DNA from: Rhyacichthys aspro
Lineage: Eukaryota > Chordata > Actinopteri > Gobiiformes > Rhyacichthyidae
Direction of reading: 5' to 3'
Length of the DNA stretch: 64,000 nucleotides
Assembly (NCBI GenBank): GCA_036850595.1
Contig: CM072158.1
Span: 16,445,422 to 16,509,421, forward strand
Under the pieces are notes generated by a model. That model had not been told where the DNA came from. It ran no database searches and saw nothing but the letters and a program-made list of their open reading frames with translations. Of the stretch, positions 58,861 to 64,000 are shown one piece after another. The first letter of the stretch is position 1. Each line of letters starts with the position of its first letter. Made by a program: the position numbers and the translations under genes.

Positions 58861-60339
58861 AAGTACTGCTACTTTGGGTGAGAACACAGTTATTTAGGTT
58901 GATTAGCCTTATAATGGCCTTCTTTAAGAGCTTTACTACTGATTTACACTAAGGACACCCACTTGGCCTTTACTGGGTTATGCTATTCTAAAATGCTACA
59001 AGAGGCTGACAGGGAATACTCGAAAGTGACTGTCTGTCTTTCTGTCTATAAACAAACCCAGTGGAAACAGGTGTGACTGTATTTACGATAGAAAAGAATT
59101 GAGTGTGCTTCTCCTCTAGCAGTGCTCAGTTTGTCCACACTGGGCAGGTGTAAGAACAGGAAGCAATGGACTTTCATTAGGATCTTAGAAATTCTCAATC
59201 CACATTTGCATCAGTTAAACAAATTGCTAGCCTTTGTTTTCATTGCATGTTTCTGTCTGTTCTGTAGCTATTAGCAGGTTTTATTGGAAATCAAACAATG
59301 CTAATGCTGCACCATTTTACAAGGTTTACCCTTAAAAAGCCTTGTGTAAAGAACCATGCGTAGTTCAATCAACAAAATCATCAAACAAAACAAGAATCAA
59401 GTAAGTTATATACTTATATTGTTTTATTTGCTTAGTTTCTTTAGCATCATTGCCATAGTTTCTCAAGAGGATATGACATATAGTTTGTCCAATTGGTGAT
59501 GCTTCATGAAAATGGCAGACCGAGACAAATCAGGTACTGACTCAAATTGGGAAGTGACAAAAGCTACAAAGATAAATCAATGTGTTATTCTGAGGTGATT
59601 TTTCACTATGTGCTTCTGACACCCAGATGTTCGAGAACAATATTAATGTCACTTTTTTAATGTCAACAGTCAGTCATTTTTTGGGAGAAAATAAAAAATA
59701 TGACAAAAATATACGAGGTAATTGCTCTTTGGGGGCCCACTTTACTTACAACATATTGCAATAGTATTAATAGCCATCACTCCCTCAAAGTAGCAAGGTC
59801 TTGTGTCTGCTGTTCATTTGATCAGATTTAATAAATACAGATTTGTTTCCATTACATTTGATCCTTATTCTGAAAAATACAGGAAACAACTTTCACAATG
59901 TACGCAAACATCATCCCTTTTAGCAAACACACACTATGTTTTCACTCTAGACATTTTGTGCAAGTTACATATTTGGTCATATGGTTGTTAAATACATCTT
60001 TGGCAACAGTGGCAGCCCAAACAAGACATTCTGGCCATTCATATTCATCTTCTGGACATCTGCACATGCTCAAATTGCCTCGTCATAAAGTCTGTGTTCT
60101 GACATGGTGCCAAAAGGAAGTGGCTGAGGTTTGTTTTTGTCAGATATTTCCACTACCTTGCCGCAGCCATTCTGGCATCTCTTCGGGCAAAACAAATTAC
60201 CACCTGGTACATTTTCTAGCGCGCGTATGCAAAAAAACCGCTGCTCGCCCTGAGCCAGATGTCTTAAAAAACCCAAGCCCAAAGCATCTGCCGGCACAAA
60301 AGCAGTTTCAAAAAAGTCAGCCTAACTGCGCCTAAACTC
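58861..60339. other. Non-coding; unexplained 145-codon open frame
   Basis: The plus frame at 59898-60335 is the longest non-repetitive one in the window. Its translation has no recognisable domain, and its second half overlaps GC-raised sequence. No splice context was seen. Confidence 0.45.
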
Positions 60340-61140
60340 ACATAAGACGGCGTAAGCAACATGAGCCCGCACTTTGAGGAGAATAGTGCTCCTCAGAGAG
60401 TGTGGCGGTGTCTTAGCTCCGACTTAATTACCGCCTCCCGAATAGAGGCCTTTGATTCGCATGCCCTGTGGAACACTTGATCCTTTCCTTCCGTGCTTTC
60501 CAAGCCATTTTGTCTTCCGCGCTAACACTTCTTCACTTCCTATCTCCCCCATCCTATTGCATTAAGAATCTTTCGAACAACCGCCATAGGTCAAAGCCGC
60601 ACGTGGACAAACTATAAGACTCGACGGAAAAGAGGCTTTACATCACATTTAGAGAAAGCACTTTCCTCGGCGCATACATTCAAATGAGCACTCGTAAAAA
60701 AAAAATAATAAAAAAATAAATAAAAAAATCGAGGCTTAGCTGTGAGTGTTCTATTATTCCGATAAAGAAATATTACTCAAACGCAGTGGTGTAATTGCTT
60801 CTCGCCCCGTTCTGTTTTGTGTGCTGCTTAATGCGGGCACATAGGAAGTAATGGCCGAGGTTATTAGGAGTAACCTGGGAAGTATAGCGCGGTAAATGGA
60901 AAGGACTAATCTTTTATGTAAAACAAACTCCTCTCGGTTCAATTGGCTGAAGTTTGAAGGCAATATATGCAAATGAATAGGGGAATGAATTTTGACCGCG
61001 CATGAATATTTATACCGTTCGTGCTCATAAAAATAAAAAAATAAAAAAAATGGCGCACCATCTGTAACTGTTGGACTAAATGAGAAATAAATGTCGCTCA
61101 ATCAAGGCCGTGCAGAGAGATGTGGATTTTCCCTTTGTCT
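60340..61140. promoter_or_regulatory. Long CpG-raised, repeat-poor block, candidate conserved elements
   Basis: Contains CGACTTAATTACCGCC near 60420, CCGAGGTTATTAGGAGTAAC near 60853, GACCGCGCATGAATATTTAT near 60995 and ATTCGCATGCCC near 60457. Two A/T simple tracts (60697-60729 and 61028-61050) interrupt it. Several separate elements may be present. Confidence 0.35.
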
Positions 61141-61811
61141 GCTCAAGCCATAAAGGTGCAACCGGGGGAGATTTACAGGGATCTATTTATTTGAATGAGG
61201 GTATAATAGTCATAATTTTGTTTTGCAGCGATGCACATACAGCGAAAATGGTTGTGTTAACATAGCTTTACAATGAGCCTTTTAGAACCAGAGGTGGAAC
61301 AGGGCTCGAGTCAGCAGTGTTTCACCTCCAGGTTAGAACAGTAGTGGAAAATGCATTTTGTCTAGTGTTAAGCCGTGTCTGTAAAAGCAAAAACCTTTTA
61401 AATGCTTAGGCTGAAATTTTAAAATGGATGTATCAGTCACAGGTAATGCTCTGGGGACGGCAAAGTATGGTCTGCATTGGTTTATAGTATGAAAATAGTC
61501 TTTTAGTTGATGGTGATATTTGTCCATTTAAAGTACCAAAGTTTTGAACAGATATGAAATGACCTCTAACTTAAAATCTGTCATGAACTTATCTATAGAC
61601 ATTTTGTTCAAACATATTTCATTGCAAGCCAGTTTTGTGAATGTTATGTGTTATTAAATAAAGAATAGTTTTAATCTCTCTTTATTATTCAGTTTTTCTT
61701 CCTCATTGTATACGATTTTTTAAGCAATTGTTTAAATGATTTAACATACTCAAGTGAAAGTACTCAAAAACCACTTAGCAAATAGGCCTACTTTTTTTCC
61801 ATACAGATCTT
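61141..61811. other. Non-coding, nothing recognised
   Basis: AT-rich. No repeat or exon recognised. Confidence 0.55.
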
Positions 61812-61904
61812 GAATCAATAAGAGAATCGATAAAAAATCTGATTGATAAGCAGACTCTTCCATGGCATTGATATTGATAAAACTCTTATCAATTCCAATC
61901 CCTA
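61812..61904. mobile_element. DNA transposon end fragment (TTATCAATTCCxATCCCTA family)
   Basis: AGAATCGATAAAAAATCTGA, TGATATTGATAAAACTC and the terminus TTATCAATTCCAATCCCTA match the common fish repeat beginning TAGGGATGGGAATTGATAAG, read from its other end. Only the right end (about 90 bp) is present. hAT assignment is from memory. Confidence 0.5.
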
Positions 61905-63689
61905 CACAACACACAAGAATAGGAAATGTGGCATGTGTAAGACACCATTATTCTAAACTGATTATAATTTATATATTGAAATCACTGTAAAAGGCTACTA
62001 CAATTCAAAGATTTTTATTTTTTTTCCTGTAGAAATGCATATCAAGTTATTCTGTTAATAGCTAAAATCTGTTAATCAAAATATTGTGCAAAGTATTTAC
62101 TTGGTTCTGAAACGTGCTTCAGTGGAAATTAATAATTCGTGACAATTCTGGAAAACTGGTAGCATGTTTACCACAGAACATTGCCTGTTTTGGGATTTAG
62201 TAGCATCTGTTGTATGAGATGCATAGATGTGTTACAAGATCTGGATATGGCTCCAATCCTCTGCCTTGTCTCCAATTCCACCTGTGGTCAAATACTGTAT
62301 CGCAGCAATAAATCTCATGCAGCCCACAAAAGATTTCCTACTACAGCTTCATATTTTTCTCTCATTATATCTTCAACAACGTCAATGGCTGTTAGTCAGA
62401 GCAGAGTATGTGTAAGACCATATGCACAAGGGCTATAGTGTGCCAGCTCTATAGGCTTCTCTACATTTTTTTTTTTTATTGAGCCCATGAGTGATTTAAA
62501 ATCCAGCTTATATAACACATCCATAAGAGGACAGTATGATAAGTGCTGGCAGTATGATTGAGTTTTTCTAGTGTTCTTTATGCCAACAGTTCACTTAGAA
62601 AAACATAACTTATTTTCTGGAATCAAATTCATAAAATGCTCATTTTGATCTGTGTATTCCATTCATGCTCACATTTCCTCCCACATCCTATTAATTAATA
62701 TGACACCCCATCCGCCCCTTCATTGAATTATCTCTCAAAATGTCATTTGCATTGTATTGCTTATTCCAGAAGAAAAGAGGTGGAAGATAAGCATAGAAAA
62801 CATAGCTACAATGGAAATCAGTTGTTTTTAATGAAGCCAACTATATTTTTAGGGAGGATTCACTTCACTGCTGCTCAAAGTTGATAAAAATGTTCTCAAG
62901 TGTTGCATCTATTGTAATGTGACTGTAACCCAATAACTCCAATGTAAGGATGTATTGCATGGTTGGCTGCAGACACCAGCTGTCTAAACACAGCTGAAGA
63001 GAAAGGCTGGGGCATGTTGACATATGCCACATACCAGTGCAGTGGGGTTTGCAAAACATGGTGAACTTCAGTCGAATGGACCCTCATCCTCTGATAACGG
63101 CATCCACGAAGAAGAGAGTAGAAAAACTGGCATGAAATTCACAGAAGGCGCTGTATGTTTTGTTTTGTATGTGCAGTAATTGTACGACTTTAAGCTGATA
63201 TTTACAATTTTTAAGGATGGATGTACTTGGAAAACCTTTGACTGAATGCTGCAAGTATTCATTTTGCTCTTGCTCATGACCAGCTCTTGCCAAAGGTTTT
63301 ATAAAATGTGAACAGAAGTTTTTGTGCAAGCAAACCCTTGAAAGTAAATCACAGAAATATCATGTTCCATCTGAACAAAAACAAATTCAGAAGGAATTAC
63401 TTTTTTCAATTTAAGTTTCAGATCCAACAATGAAAATGAATAGTTCAATAAGCTTTGACCAGCAGTGACACACTACAACTCTAACAAATTTGTTACTTTT
63501 TACTTTTGCGCTGGAATATTTTTTTTTATAACAAACAGAGAATATCTGAGTTCACGTCAATTATAATCAAAAGGGGTCATATCAGTTTGTGGTTTGATTA
63601 ATTTTCATTTCACCCAGCTACAATGATTAATCGCAAGTACTTTCAGCTGAATTTTTTAAAAAAAAAGACTTTTCCTCATTTCCCCACAG
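61905..63689. other. Non-coding, nothing recognised
   Basis: AT-rich. Several overlapping short frames (62181-62438 plus, 62865-63087 minus) have no recognisable domain. Confidence 0.5.
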
Positions 63690-63990
63690 CGACATATGCT
63701 CCTTCACATCTAAAAGCCCTTGAGCGGGACACTGAGATGGAACAGGCCCATGAGATATCACACCAAAAACAAGTGCAGGAGGTGCGTGTCTGGGATACAG
63801 ACACTGTGGCAGGCTCTGTAATTACTGCTGCCACGAGCCCCCTCTGCTCTCAGTGTCGCCTTCAGTGGGTCGGCCATGACACCCTCATAAGAGCCCTCAG
63901 CGACAATGTCAGAGGCTCCCCGACGCATTGCGATGGATGATAACCTCCTTAGCGGGGCAGTATAAGCTGATAATTAGTTGCTCAGCCGCG
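63690..63990. promoter_or_regulatory. GC-raised block: candidate conserved element or small plus-strand exon
   Basis: Preceded by TTTTCCTCATTTCCCCACAG, a good acceptor. GAG|GTGCGT at 63781-63787 could be a donor, enclosing 92 nt that are open in the frame reading YAPSHLKALERDTEMEQAHE. The family is not recognised. The rest includes CTCTGTAATTACTGCTGCC near 63813 and CpGs, more like a regulatory element. Confidence 0.3.
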
Positions 63991-64000
63991 GTCTCAATCT

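Larger units (their letters stand above)
37711..64000 (-). other. Presumed intron upstream of the MAM exon (intron 1), extending beyond the window
   Basis: Starts with the acceptor AG at 37711-37712 and a strong polypyrimidine tract (A-rich on the plus strand to about 37740). I looked for a minus-strand start codon, hydrophobic signal sequence and donor in phase 1 and found no convincing candidate, so exon 1 is either outside the window or not recognisable by eye. The interval holds transposon remnants, a minisatellite and GC-raised islands. Intron status is inferred from the single exon. Confidence 0.55.

Noticed and set aside
59898..60335. 145-codon plus-strand open frame, longest non-repeat frame
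   Set aside because: No recognisable domain, low-complexity start, no splice or promoter context. Length is within what chance gives in 64 kb of six-frame sequence.

Overview
The window looks like AT-rich teleost fish nuclear DNA. It carries fish-type interspersed repeats: a LINE 3' end with an AATAAATGAATAAA-like tail, six fragments of the very common 'GGCTGGAGCCTATCCC ... ACATGCATGTCTTTGG' family, hAT-type ends and a Tc1/mariner miniature element. There is no operon-like packing. Only one short spliced coding segment is convincing. I see no prokaryotic, viral or organellar gene, no tRNA or rRNA, and no CRISPR array.

The one confident coding feature is a 129-nt exon on the minus strand at 37582-37710. 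It encodes the start of a MAM domain and is flanked by a textbook acceptor and donor, both in phase 1. From memory it best matches exon 2 of a type IIB receptor protein tyrosine phosphatase (PTPRU/K/M/T group), with PTPRU closest. No other exon of the gene was found. The rest of the window is therefore probably intronic: 37712 upward would be the intron between the signal-peptide exon and this one, and 37581 downward the next intron.

Layout. 1-10 kb: GC/CpG-raised islands (1.4-1.8, 2.9-3.3, 5.7-6.0 kb), a duplicated hAT-like remnant (4.4-5.6 kb), a candidate 1.3-kb inverted-repeat element (6.2-7.5 kb) and a GTAGT repeat (8.5 kb). 10-15 kb: a 561-bp inverted-repeat transposon with TTA target duplications, a decayed hAT transposase (11.6-11.9 kb) and a 569-bp inverted-repeat element (14.3-14.9 kb). 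15-37 kb: mostly unremarkable intron with retroposon fragments, three pairs of dispersed or duplicated segments and a LINE 3' end just left of the exon. 37.5-42.5 kb: the exon, candidate regulatory islands, and an 876-bp hAT-type element with an 8-bp target duplication whose body is a regular 21/63/189-bp hierarchical minisatellite. 42-64 kb: more retroposon fragments, a 322-bp Tc1/mariner miniature element (52.3 kb), and GC-raised islands at 46.9, 49, 51.2, 55.2, 58.7, 60.4 and 63.7 kb.

No multi-gene system is present. The most interesting content is the minisatellite-bearing transposon, several intact target-site signatures, locally duplicated non-coding segments, and islands that could be enhancers of the phosphatase gene or a neighbour. 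All family names come from pattern memory. No alignment or database search was run.
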